Source: Methanobacterium sp. PtaU1.Bin242 (GTDB lineage Archaea; Methanobacteriota; Methanobacteria; Methanobacteriales; Methanobacteriaceae). From it: DNA of 5,007 bases. The stretch is taken from positions 1 through 5,007 of the forward strand of contig MVQZ01000149.1 in NCBI GenBank assembly GCA_002067565.1. Direction: 5' to 3'. The stretch's first letter is position 1. Each line of letters starts with the position of its first letter. The translations under genes were made by a program, and so were the position numbers. The notes below the pieces were generated by a model. The model made no database searches. It worked only from the letters and a program-made list of their open reading frames with translations, and was not told the DNA's origin. Of this stretch, positions 1 through 5,007 are shown in pieces.

Positions 1-760
1 CCGGGATACGGTGCTCTTGAAATATGTAGGTATGAAACCTATTGTAGTGCATGGAGGAGGGCCTGAAATATCCCGTTCAATGAACAAACTGGGTAAGGAA
101 CCTCAATTTATAGAAGGACTCCGGGTAACCGACCAGGAAACCATGGATATTGTAAAAATGGTTCTGGTTGGTAAAATAAATACTGAAATTGTGGCCAACA
201 TTGGTATCCATGGAGGTAAAGGAGTAGGTCTTTCTGGAAAAGATAACCAGCTTCTGATGGCCCGCAAAAGAGCACCCCAAGTCATAGTTAACAACAAAAC
301 GGGTGAAGAGAAAACTGTGGACTTGGGTCTGGTAGGGGAGATAGAATCCATCAACCCAGAAATCATTGACGTGTTAACATCCAATGATTACATTCCTATC
401 ATATCTCCTATTGGGGTTGATGAAAGAGGTAATACCCTTAATCTAAACGCAGATACTGTAGCTGGTGATTTAGCCTCCAATGTGGATGCTGAAAAACTAA
501 TTATACTCACAGATGTTCCTGGCATCCTGCAGGATCCTGATGATCCAGATAGTCTGATCAAGAAAGTTAATGTAAATGAAACACTGGAACTCATTGATCA
601 GGGAATTGTAAAGGATGGTATGCTCCCCAAGGTATTAACCTGCATTAATGCCATTCAAAACGGAGTATCCTCTGCACATATAATTGACGGCAGAATTAAG
701 CATTCTATACTCCTGGAAATTTTCACAAAAATGGGAATCGGCACCATGATAACCAGATAA
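1..760 (+). CDS. argB: Acetylglutamate kinase, 5'-truncated by window edge
   Basis: This kinase phosphorylates N-acetyl-L-glutamate with ATP in the cytoplasm, the second step of the acetylated arginine pathway. The reading frame is open to the left edge (first full codon at 2), giving 252 visible residues. The family is about 290-300 residues, so roughly 40-45 N-terminal residues, including the usual Lys-Gly-Gly motif, lie outside the window. Visible amino acid kinase motifs, numbered from the first visible residue, are HGGGP (17-21), GLRVT (39-43), LSGKD (77-81), NLNADTVAGDLA (147-158, substrate and nucleotide site), LTDVPGIL (169-176) and GMLPK (206-210). The C-terminus ends in the family-typical GIGTMI. 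A GTG at 11 is internal, because homology-like sequence (RDT) continues upstream of it. Its product is the substrate of ArgC, the next gene, but a 251-base AT-rich gap makes a shared transcript uncertain. Arginine feedback inhibition cannot be judged without the N-terminus. Confidence 0.96.
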   Translation, partial: RDTVLLKYVGMKPIVVHGGGPEISRSMNKLGKEPQFIEGLRVTDQETMDIVKMVLVGKINTEIVANIGIHGGKGVGLSGKDNQLLMARKRAPQVIVNNKTGEEKTVDLGLVGEIESINPEIIDVLTSNDYIPIISPIGVDERGNTLNLNADTVAGDLASNVDAEKLIILTDVPGILQDPDDPDSLIKKVNVNETLELIDQGIVKDGMLPKVLTCINAIQNGVSSAHIIDGRIKHSILLEIFTKMGIGTMITR

Positions 761-951
761 TGAGTTTTAGAATTTAAATAAATCAATTAAATTTTTATTT
801 ATAATCAAAAATAACATGGAATAATAGGGATAAATAACATAAAAGTAAAAATTCCAAAGAAAAAGATTATTTAGAAACAAATTAAGATAAAAAATTAATC
901 TAATTAAAAAAATAAAAAATCATTACAAATTAAATAATAAAAATAAAAATC

Positions 952-959
952 TTTAAATA
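952..959 (+). promoter_or_regulatory. Candidate TATA box for argC
   Basis: TTTAAATA lies about 56 bases upstream of the argC ATG. Archaeal transcription usually begins about 25 bases after the box, near 980-985, which would leave a leader of about 30 bases containing the AGGTGA site. The surrounding sequence is so AT-rich that chance matches are common; TTTATAAT at 798-805 is an alternative that would give a leader of about 185 bases. Confidence 0.35.
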
Positions 960-1000
960 AATTGATTAAAAATCTGATATAAATTATTTAAATAGAGAAA

Positions 1001-1006
1001 AGGTGA
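1001..1006 (+). promoter_or_regulatory. Ribosome binding site deciding the argC start
   Basis: AGGTGA is complementary to the 3' end of archaeal 16S rRNA and ends five bases before the ATG at 1012. It contains an in-frame GTG at 1003, which cannot be the start if this site is used, so the site settles the start as 1012. Confidence 0.8.
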
Positions 1007-1011
1007 ATTTT

Positions 1012-2022
1012 ATGATCCAGGTAGGTATAATCGGTGCCAACGGTTACACCGGCGGCGAACTTTTAAAAATATTAAACAACCACCCTCATGTAGAGGTGGT
1101 GGCAGCTACCTCCCGAAAGTTTGATGGGGTTCCAATTTATAAGGTTCATCCCCACCTGCGGGATCTGGAACTGGAATTTAAAAAGATAGAACCAGGAGAT
1201 ATAGCGGCAGATCTGGTTTTTACAGCAACTCCCCACGGTGCTTCCATGAACATCGTACCACCCATTATAGAAAAGGGGATTAAAGTAATAGATCTTAGTG
1301 GAGATTATCGTTTCGATGATTTAGATGTATATGAAAAATGGTACGGCTTAAAACAAACCAATCCCCTGGAATCAGTGTACGGACTTCCTGAAGTCTTCAG
1401 GGAGGATATACAAAAAACGGATTTAGTGGCTAATCCCGGATGCTTCCCTACCGGAGCTATACTTGCCTGTTTACCTCTGGCCGCTGAAAAACTGGTGGAT
1501 CGTTTTATTATAGATGCAAAAACCGGAGTTAGTGGTGCGGGAATAAAACCTTCTGAAACCACCATGTTCACCAATTGCAGCGATAATGTGATTCCTTATC
1601 TGGTCACCAGCCATCGTCATGCGCCGGAAATACAGGAGAAACTGAGCAGATATGGTGATGTTAAAGTATCATTCACCCCACATCTGGTACCAGTTATAAG
1701 GGGCATATTTAGCACAGTGCATACATTCCCTGTAGAAGATGTGACATCTTCTTATGTTAAAGAGCTTTATGATGATTTCTATGAGGGCGAGCCATTCGTG
1801 AGAGTATTGGATGTTGGTGAAATCCCCAGATTAAGCTCAGTTAGAGGTTCCAATTACTGTTATATTGGAAGTTTTGATTCAGATGAAAATGGAAGATTAG
1901 TGATTGCCTCAAGCATTGATAATCTGGTTAAAGGTGCTTCTGGACAGGCAGTGCATAACATGAATATCATGTTTGGATTTGACGAAATAGAAGCCCTGGA
2001 TATGCTGGGATTGCATCCTTAA
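1012..2022 (+). CDS. argC: N-acetyl-gamma-glutamyl-phosphate reductase
   Basis: This enzyme reduces N-acetylglutamyl phosphate with NADPH to N-acetylglutamate semialdehyde, the third step of arginine synthesis, in the cytoplasm. The protein is 336 residues from ATG 1012, within the family's usual range of about 310-350. The N-terminus has the Rossmann dinucleotide motif GANGYTG (residues 8-14), followed by a TSR segment typical of NADP binding. NPGCFPTG carries the catalytic cysteine at residue 144, which forms the thioacyl intermediate. SGAGIKP follows, and SHRHAPE holds histidines 201 and 203, one of which is the probable acid/base residue. The C-terminus has the hallmark NLVKGASGQAV. The in-frame GTG at 1003 was rejected because it lies inside the ribosome binding site. 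argB, the preceding enzyme of the pathway, lies just upstream. All key motifs are intact; a lysine-pathway LysY homologue is the only close alternative, made less likely by the argB neighbour. Confidence 0.97.
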   Translation: MIQVGIIGANGYTGGELLKILNNHPHVEVVAATSRKFDGVPIYKVHPHLRDLELEFKKIEPGDIAADLVFTATPHGASMNIVPPIIEKGIKVIDLSGDYRFDDLDVYEKWYGLKQTNPLESVYGLPEVFREDIQKTDLVANPGCFPTGAILACLPLAAEKLVDRFIIDAKTGVSGAGIKPSETTMFTNCSDNVIPYLVTSHRHAPEIQEKLSRYGDVKVSFTPHLVPVIRGIFSTVHTFPVEDVTSSYVKELYDDFYEGEPFVRVLDVGEIPRLSSVRGSNYCYIGSFDSDENGRLVIASSIDNLVKGASGQAVHNMNIMFGFDEIEALDMLGLHP

Positions 2023-2023
2023 A

Positions 2024-2050
2024 TTTTTTGTTAAAAAAAACTTTTTTTTA
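2024..2050 (+). terminator. Oligo-T terminator after argC
   Basis: Immediately after the argC stop come T6 (2024-2029) and T8 (2042-2049). The second run is the right half of a TAAAAAAAA/TTTTTTTTA inverted repeat (2032-2040 and 2042-2050) with a one-base centre. Archaeal RNA polymerase terminates at T runs on the non-template strand, so the T runs rather than any hairpin are the likely signal. Confidence 0.6.
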
Positions 2051-2076
2051 TAAGATGAATTTATTAAATAATGGAG

Positions 2077-2084
2077 TTTATATA
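2077..2084 (+). promoter_or_regulatory. Consensus-like TATA box upstream of a terminator-like hairpin
   Basis: TTTATATA exactly matches the methanogen box A core and is preceded by a purine-rich stretch (GGAG at 2073-2076) where the BRE would sit. Initiation would fall near 2105-2110. The transcript would then run into the hairpin and T8 at 2137-2171 before reaching secF, so this could be a distal secF promoter with an attenuating leader, a short RNA promoter, or a chance match in AT-rich DNA. Confidence 0.35.
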
Positions 2085-2136
2085 ATTAAAAAAAATACTA
2101 TATTCAGGATAATGGTAAAATCAAAATCAATGCCCC

Positions 2137-2171
2137 AAAAAAACCGGATAAAAATCAATCGGATTTTTTTT
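2137..2171 (+). terminator. Hairpin with T8 tail between argC and secF
   Basis: A6 plus CCG (2137-2142 and 2144-2146) can pair with CGG plus T6 (2160-2162 and 2164-2169), with one A-A mismatch and a 13-base loop. The right arm continues as a run of eight T (2164-2171). It looks like an intrinsic terminator about 115 bases beyond the argC stop and ends only 11 bases before the proximal secF TATA box. It may be a backup for argC or act on transcripts started near 2105. Confidence 0.5.
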
Positions 2172-2182
2172 GATGTGTAGGA

Positions 2183-2192
2183 TTTATAAATA
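2183..2192 (+). promoter_or_regulatory. TATA box of the secF-secD operon
   Basis: TTTATAAATA is a strong archaeal TATA element. Initiation about 25 bases on, near 2208-2215, would leave a leader of about 17-24 bases holding the AGGTGA site and the ATG at 2232. This spacing also argues against the upstream in-frame ATG at 2208, which would sit at or before the transcript start. Confidence 0.6.
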
Positions 2193-2221
2193 GGTATTTA
2201 TTAATTAATGACTAGTAAATC

Positions 2222-2227
2222 AGGTGA
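2222..2227 (+). promoter_or_regulatory. Ribosome binding site deciding the secF start
   Basis: AGGTGA ends four bases before the ATG at 2232. No comparable site precedes the in-frame ATG at 2208, which is preceded only by AT-rich sequence. This selects 2232 as the start. Confidence 0.75.
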
Positions 2228-2231
2228 TTCA

Positions 2232-3074
2232 ATGTCAATACAAGAAAGATTTCTGAACAATTATAAACCTTTAATAGCTATTCCGGTGATAATTACCCTG
2301 ATAGCTGTCTTTATAATAGCAGGCCATGGGTTAGAGCAGGGTATAGATCTTAAAGGAGGTTCAAAGGTTGTTATACAACTCGAAACACCTGTAAGTGCTG
2401 CGGAACTGAAAAGTATCATTGGAAATGGGATCAACAATAATCAGGTGGATGTGGTTTCTATTTCCAACAATCAGGCCAACGTGGAAATCACAGGTGAAGT
2501 AGATGTGGTTAAACTAACGAATATACTGGGAGGAACAGGTGTAATCCTAAGCTTCCAATCAATAGGTGCTCTGTTGGGTGCTCAGGCAGTAACTCAGGTG
2601 TATTATGCTCTGGCATTTGCCTTCCTGTTCATGGCAATAACTGTTTTCATTGTATTTAGAAACTTCGTACCTTCCATGGCAGTGATACTCGCTGCACTTT
2701 GTGATATCATTATAGCGGTAGGTGGAATGTCTGTTTTTGGAATACCACTATCAGTTGCCTCGGTGGGAGCTCTCCTAATGCTAATAGGTTACAGTGTGGA
2801 TACCGATATTCTGCTAACCACCCGGGTTTTAAAGCGCCGGGAGGGGACCATAAATGAAAGGGCAATTGATGCCATGAAAACAGGTTTAACCATGGCAGCA
2901 GCTGCCATTGGTTCAATGATCACCCTTTATGTGGTGACTGTTTTATTCATACCTTACGCCCTTACTTTAAGTGAAATAGCATCTGTGCTGATCATTGGAC
3001 TGGTGGCGGATGTGGTGGCCACCTGGCTGATGAATCTTGGAATACTAAGATGGTACATGGAGGCTAGAAGATGA
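2232..3074 (+). CDS. secF: Protein translocase subunit SecF (archaeal type)
   Basis: SecF is an integral membrane partner of SecD and assists Sec-dependent protein export; in bacteria the pair uses the proton gradient to pull substrates outward, while archaea lack SecA and the exact role is less clear. From ATG 2232 the protein has 280 residues. A first membrane segment (about 12-31) is followed by the conserved GIDLKGGS motif (37-44), an outward-facing domain (about 45-115) ending in the SIGALLGAQ motif, then five membrane segments at about 122-142, 147-168, 172-194, 222-244 and 247-271. The fourth carries GYSVDTDILLTTRVL (186-200), the counterpart of the bacterial GYSVNDTVV signature. This is the full SecF layout of six segments. 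The stop overlaps the secD start by four bases (ATGA), indicating translational coupling. Bacteria usually have secD first; secF-secD order suits archaea. Confidence 0.95.
   Translation: MSIQERFLNNYKPLIAIPVIITLIAVFIIAGHGLEQGIDLKGGSKVVIQLETPVSAAELKSIIGNGINNNQVDVVSISNNQANVEITGEVDVVKLTNILGGTGVILSFQSIGALLGAQAVTQVYYALAFAFLFMAITVFIVFRNFVPSMAVILAALCDIIIAVGGMSVFGIPLSVASVGALLMLIGYSVDTDILLTTRVLKRREGTINERAIDAMKTGLTMAAAAIGSMITLYVVTVLFIPYALTLSEIASVLIIGLVADVVATWLMNLGILRWYMEARR
3059..3063 (+). promoter_or_regulatory. Ribosome binding site of secD inside secF
   Basis: GGAGG lies within the last codons of secF, seven bases before the secD ATG at 3071. With the ATGA overlap it supports reinitiation or coupled translation, keeping the two subunits near equal amounts. 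Confidence 0.7.
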
Positions 3075-4366
3075 AAGAAGCAATTAAAGAGTTTTTCAAG
3101 GATTATCGTATCATATTGCTCATAATACTATTAATTGGAAGTGTGGCTTCCATATCAGTATTTGGGATTCAACAGGGCCTGGATCTTAAGGGAGGCTCTC
3201 AGATCCAGATTCATCTGGAAAAACCAGTTGATACAAACACCATGTCCACAGTAACCGGTGTTCTGGATAAGCGTCTGAACGCTTTCGGTGTAAAGGATGT
3301 TCAGGTAAGACCCAGTGGTAATCAGGATGTGATAATAGAGATTGCTGGTGTAAAACCCGAAGATGTGGCCAATATAGTGGGAACACCCGGTAAGTTTGAG
3401 GCCAAAATAGGAAATCAAACCGTGTTTGTTGGTTCGGATATAGTAACAGTTAAACCATACTCTGTGGAAGGTACCACCTGGCATGTTCCATTTACTGTCA
3501 CCACTGATGCGGCTAACAGGTTTGCCCAGGCCGCAAATGGTAAGGCAGGTACGCCAGTGGACTTCTATCTTGATGATAAGCTCGTATCCTCACCACTGAT
3601 TGATGCGGGACTGGCCAACGGAGTGGCCTCAACCGATGTTGAAGTATCTGGAACTGCTGAAACAGCAGCTAAAGCTCAAGAACAGGCCAAAAATATCCAA
3701 ACCATACTACAATCAGGTGCATTACCAGTGAAAGTAACCATTACCAGTGTAAGTAGCGTATCAGCAGAATTAGGAAGCCAGTTTAGAGATGGAGCTTTAA
3801 TTGCAGGATTCCTGGCATTGGTTGTCATATCCATCATAATCTTCATCAGATACAGAACTCCTAAACTGGTAATACCCATAATATTCACCAGCGTGGCTGA
3901 ACTGGTGCTGATTCTGGGAGTTGCCTCAGTTATACACTGGAACATAGATTTAGCAGCCATAGCAGGTATACTGGCAGCCATAGGTACGGGAGTAGACGAT
4001 CAAATCATCATCACCGACGAAGTACTAAAGGGAAAAAGAGAACTTAAAACATCCTCCTCCAAGAAAAGTAAAAATGCTAAAAAGACCAAAAAAGCAAAAT
4101 CCGGAAACAAAAAGGTTAAAGTTTCCAAAAGAATCACCGGATTCAGAGTGAGAATCAAAAGTGCCTTCTTCATCATATATGCATCAGCAGCTACCCTTAT
4201 AGCAGCCATGTTACCCATAGCCTATATAGGATTCTCAAGAGGAACAACAGGGATAGGTGTACTGATTGGTTTCGCTTTTACCACCATAATCGGTGTTTTA
4301 ATAGGAATACTGATCACACGACCAGTCTACGCTAAATTTATGGAGCTGTTTATAAGCAAGAATTAA
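3071..4366 (+). CDS. secD: Protein translocase subunit SecD with lysine-rich loop insert
   Basis: SecD forms a membrane complex with SecF at the Sec translocon. The 431-residue protein has a first membrane segment (about 13-33), the GLDLKGGSQI motif (36-45), a large outward-facing domain (about 46-235) including LQSGALPVKV near 213-222 and an SVSAELG motif (229-235), then five membrane segments at about 239-259, 266-288, 292-314, 364-386 and 391-418. The fourth contains the D4 signature AAIGTGVDDQIIITDE (302-317), with the conserved Asp-Asp pair at 309-310 that in bacteria is tied to proton movement. Between the fourth and fifth segments lies a very basic loop: residues 320-363 contain 16 Lys and 4 Arg but one acidic residue. 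Family members usually have a much shorter loop here, so I read this as an insertion. The start is fixed by GGAGG at 3059-3063 and the ATGA overlap with secF. No yajC is seen. Confidence 0.95.
   Translation: MKEAIKEFFKDYRIILLIILLIGSVASISVFGIQQGLDLKGGSQIQIHLEKPVDTNTMSTVTGVLDKRLNAFGVKDVQVRPSGNQDVIIEIAGVKPEDVANIVGTPGKFEAKIGNQTVFVGSDIVTVKPYSVEGTTWHVPFTVTTDAANRFAQAANGKAGTPVDFYLDDKLVSSPLIDAGLANGVASTDVEVSGTAETAAKAQEQAKNIQTILQSGALPVKVTITSVSSVSAELGSQFRDGALIAGFLALVVISIIIFIRYRTPKLVIPIIFTSVAELVLILGVASVIHWNIDLAAIAGILAAIGTGVDDQIIITDEVLKGKRELKTSSSKKSKNAKKTKKAKSGNKKVKVSKRITGFRVRIKSAFFIIYASAATLIAAMLPIAYIGFSRGTTGIGVLIGFAFTTIIGVLIGILITRPVYAKFMELFISKN
4028..4129 (+). repeat. Low-complexity Lys/Ser-rich coding segment in secD
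   Basis: This segment encodes SecD residues 320-353, dominated by Lys with Ser, Thr, Asn, Ala and Gly in between, such as SSSKKSKNAKKTKKAKS. It is A-rich (aaa/aag codons) and has no fixed-period repeat. It sits in the loop predicted to face the cytoplasm, in line with the positive-inside rule, and does not disrupt the reading frame or the flanking membrane segments. Confidence 0.75.
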
Positions 4367-4423
4367 GAAAATAGTAATTCTTAATATAAGATAGGCTTCA
4401 TCCAAGTCAAGGGAAAATAAAAT

Positions 4424-4466
4424 AAAGATGATCATGTTTTAAGAATTCATCATCTTTTCTTTATTT
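4424..4466 (+). terminator. Hairpin and T-rich tail after secD
   Basis: AAAGATGAT (4424-4432) pairs perfectly with ATCATCTTT (4449-4457) around a 16-base loop, and the right arm runs into a T-rich stretch to 4466. It begins 57 bases after the secD stop and is a plausible terminator for secF-secD. It ends about 35 bases before pyrI, so a role in the pyrI leader is an alternative. Confidence 0.5.
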
Positions 4467-4467
4467 A
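4460..4467 (+). promoter_or_regulatory. Weak candidate TATA box for pyrI
   Basis: TTTATTTA lies about 38 bases upstream of the pyrI ATG. Initiation would fall near 4488-4492, right at the putative ribosome binding site, so the fit is tight. CTTAATATAAG at 4380-4390 is an alternative that would give a leader of about 90 bases containing the 4424-4466 hairpin. Read-through from secD is also possible. Confidence 0.25.
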
Positions 4468-4487
4468 TTAAATTAAGGTCAGGAAAT

Positions 4488-4492
4488 GGGGT
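4488..4492 (+). promoter_or_regulatory. Probable ribosome binding site of pyrI
   Basis: GGGGT, nine bases before the ATG at 4502, can pair with the anti-Shine-Dalgarno sequence using one G-U wobble. It is weaker than the AGGTGA sites of argC and secF. Confidence 0.45.
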
Positions 4493-4501
4493 AATATCAA
4501 G

Positions 4502-4966
4502 ATGAAAACACCCAAGGAACTGAAGGTAAAACCGATAAAAAATGGGACGGTTATAGACCATATAAAAGCAAATAAGGCACTTAGCGTGCTTAAAATACTG
4601 GAACTGCCCAGTGAGGAATCCGCTGTAACCATTGCCATGAATGTACAGTCTTCCCAGATGGATAGTAAAGATATTGTTAAGATTGAAGGACGTGAACTGG
4701 CATCTAAAGAAGTGGATAAAATCGCCCTGATAGCCCCTAAAGCCACTATTAACATAATAAGAGACTATGAAATAGCTGGAAAAGGAAAAGTCAGACTCCG
4801 AAATGAAATACGTGGTATCTTAAAATGCTTAAACCCTAACTGCATAACCAACACTGAAGAACCTGTGGAAACCAAATTTTTTGTTATAGGTAAAGGACCG
4901 GTTACCCTCAGATGCTATTATTGTGAAAGAATTATGGATGAAGACGAAATTGAATCACAACTCTGA
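4502..4966 (+). CDS. pyrI: Aspartate carbamoyltransferase regulatory chain
   Basis: PyrI is the regulatory chain of aspartate carbamoyltransferase, the first committed enzyme of pyrimidine synthesis; it binds nucleotides and links catalytic PyrB trimers in the cytoplasm. The protein has 154 residues, the normal length (E. coli 153). The N-terminal allosteric domain (about 8-98) has TVIDH (16-20), and residues D19, H20, K60 and K94 coincide in number and context with the effector-site residues of the E. coli chain. The C-terminal zinc domain has four cysteines at 109, 114, 138 and 141 (C-X4-C and C-X2-C), the same positions as the E. coli zinc ligands. The ATG at 4502 follows a weak ribosome binding site, and the nearby ATG at 4486 is followed by a stop after one codon. 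pyrB is not upstream and does not start in the 41 bases remaining. Confidence 0.97.
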   Translation: MKTPKELKVKPIKNGTVIDHIKANKALSVLKILELPSEESAVTIAMNVQSSQMDSKDIVKIEGRELASKEVDKIALIAPKATINIIRDYEIAGKGKVRLRNEIRGILKCLNPNCITNTEEPVETKFFVIGKGPVTLRCYYCERIMDEDEIESQL

Positions 4967-4974
4967 AATTTCTC

Positions 4975-5007
4975 TTATTTTTCAAAAATAATAAACAATT
5001 CTTTTTA
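4975..5007 (+). terminator. T-rich terminator after pyrI
   Basis: Nine bases after the pyrI stop, TTATTTTT (4975-4982) and AAAAATAA (4984-4991) form a perfect inverted repeat around a single C, and another T5 run follows at 5002-5006 near the window edge. The T runs fit archaeal oligo-T termination and suggest that pyrI ends its transcription unit here. Confidence 0.45.

Larger units (their letters stand above)
761..1011. other. AT-rich intergenic spacer between argB and argC
   Basis: I count about 29 G or C in the 240 bases from 761 to 1000, roughly 12% GC, far below the flanking genes. There is no credible ORF and no RNA gene that I can see. A T5 run at 792-796, about 30 bases after the argB stop, could end the argB transcript in the archaeal oligo-T manner. 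TATA-like words are frequent, as expected at this composition; TTTATAAT at 798-805 and TTTAAATA at 952-959 are the best. A short inverted repeat AATTA-ATC-TAATT occurs near 893-905 but is too weak to call an operator. Confidence 0.7.

Noticed and set aside
11..13. GTG as the start of argB
   Set aside because: The frame is open to the window edge and the residues before it (RDT) fit the family sequence; ArgB would lack its essential N-terminal lobe motif. The gene is cut by the window.
976..985. TATA-like GATATAAATT before argC
   Set aside because: It is too close to the gene: initiation about 25 bases on would fall within the ribosome binding site, which would then be lost from the transcript.
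1003..1005. GTG as the start of argC
   Set aside because: It lies inside the AGGTGA ribosome binding site at 1001-1006; the ATG at 1012 is correctly spaced and gives a typical N-terminus just before the GANGYTG motif.
1305..1574. Minus-strand ORF opposite argC
   Set aside because: It is the antisense shadow of a strongly conserved gene, with no ribosome binding site or recognisable product.
2123..2159. Direct repeat AAAATCAAT at 2123-2131 and 2151-2159
   Set aside because: Nine bases of low-complexity sequence, expected by chance in such AT-rich DNA; no further copies form an array.
2055..2180. Small ORF of 41 codons between argC and secF (begins MNLLNNG, ends FFDV)
   Set aside because: It has no ribosome binding site, follows directly on a T8 run, is dominated by Lys, Asn and Ile as AT-rich DNA would give, and its 3' half coincides with the terminator-like hairpin.
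3155..3981. Minus-strand ORFs opposite secD (3155-3484, 3186-3386, 3676-3981)
   Set aside because: They mirror the conserved SecD coding sequence, show no family motifs and have no plausible start signals.

Overview
The window reads as ordinary chromosome from a methanogenic archaeon, most likely Methanobacteriales and probably Methanobacterium-like. Several signs point this way. SecF and SecD are of the archaeal type and lie in the order secF-secD. Genes are preceded by Shine-Dalgarno sites of the AGGTGA/GGAGG type. Intergenic DNA is extremely AT-rich (about 12% GC in the argB-argC gap) beside moderate-GC genes. TATA boxes of the TTTATATA/TTTATAAATA form and oligo-T terminators are visible. 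ArgB and PyrI also look like the methanobacterial proteins. The genus is inference.

All recognised genes are on the + strand. (1) Positions 1-760 hold the 3' part of argB (acetylglutamate kinase); its start lies off the left edge. (2) Positions 761-1011 are an AT-rich spacer with only weak promoter-like signals. (3) Positions 1012-2022 are argC (N-acetyl-gamma-glutamyl-phosphate reductase), starting at an ATG just after a clear AGGTGA. (4) Positions 2023-2231 hold, in order, an oligo-T terminator, a consensus TATA box, a terminator-like hairpin with a T8 tail, a second TATA box and the secF ribosome binding site. (5) Positions 2232-3074 and 3071-4366 are secF and secD, overlapping by ATGA and almost surely one operon. 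(6) Positions 4367-4501 hold a hairpin and T-rich stretch. (7) Positions 4502-4966 are pyrI (aspartate carbamoyltransferase regulatory chain), followed by a T-rich inverted repeat at the right edge.

ArgB and ArgC catalyse consecutive steps of arginine synthesis: N-acetylglutamate to its acyl phosphate, then to the semialdehyde. SecF and SecD form the membrane accessory complex of the Sec translocon; archaea lack SecA, so their role there is less settled. PyrI is the nucleotide-sensing, zinc-binding subunit of aspartate carbamoyltransferase, and no pyrB is visible beside it.

I see no novel multi-gene system, mobile element, CRISPR array, tRNA or rRNA. The most noteworthy items are a lysine-rich low-complexity insertion in the SecD cytoplasmic loop and the stacked promoter/terminator/promoter layout before secF.
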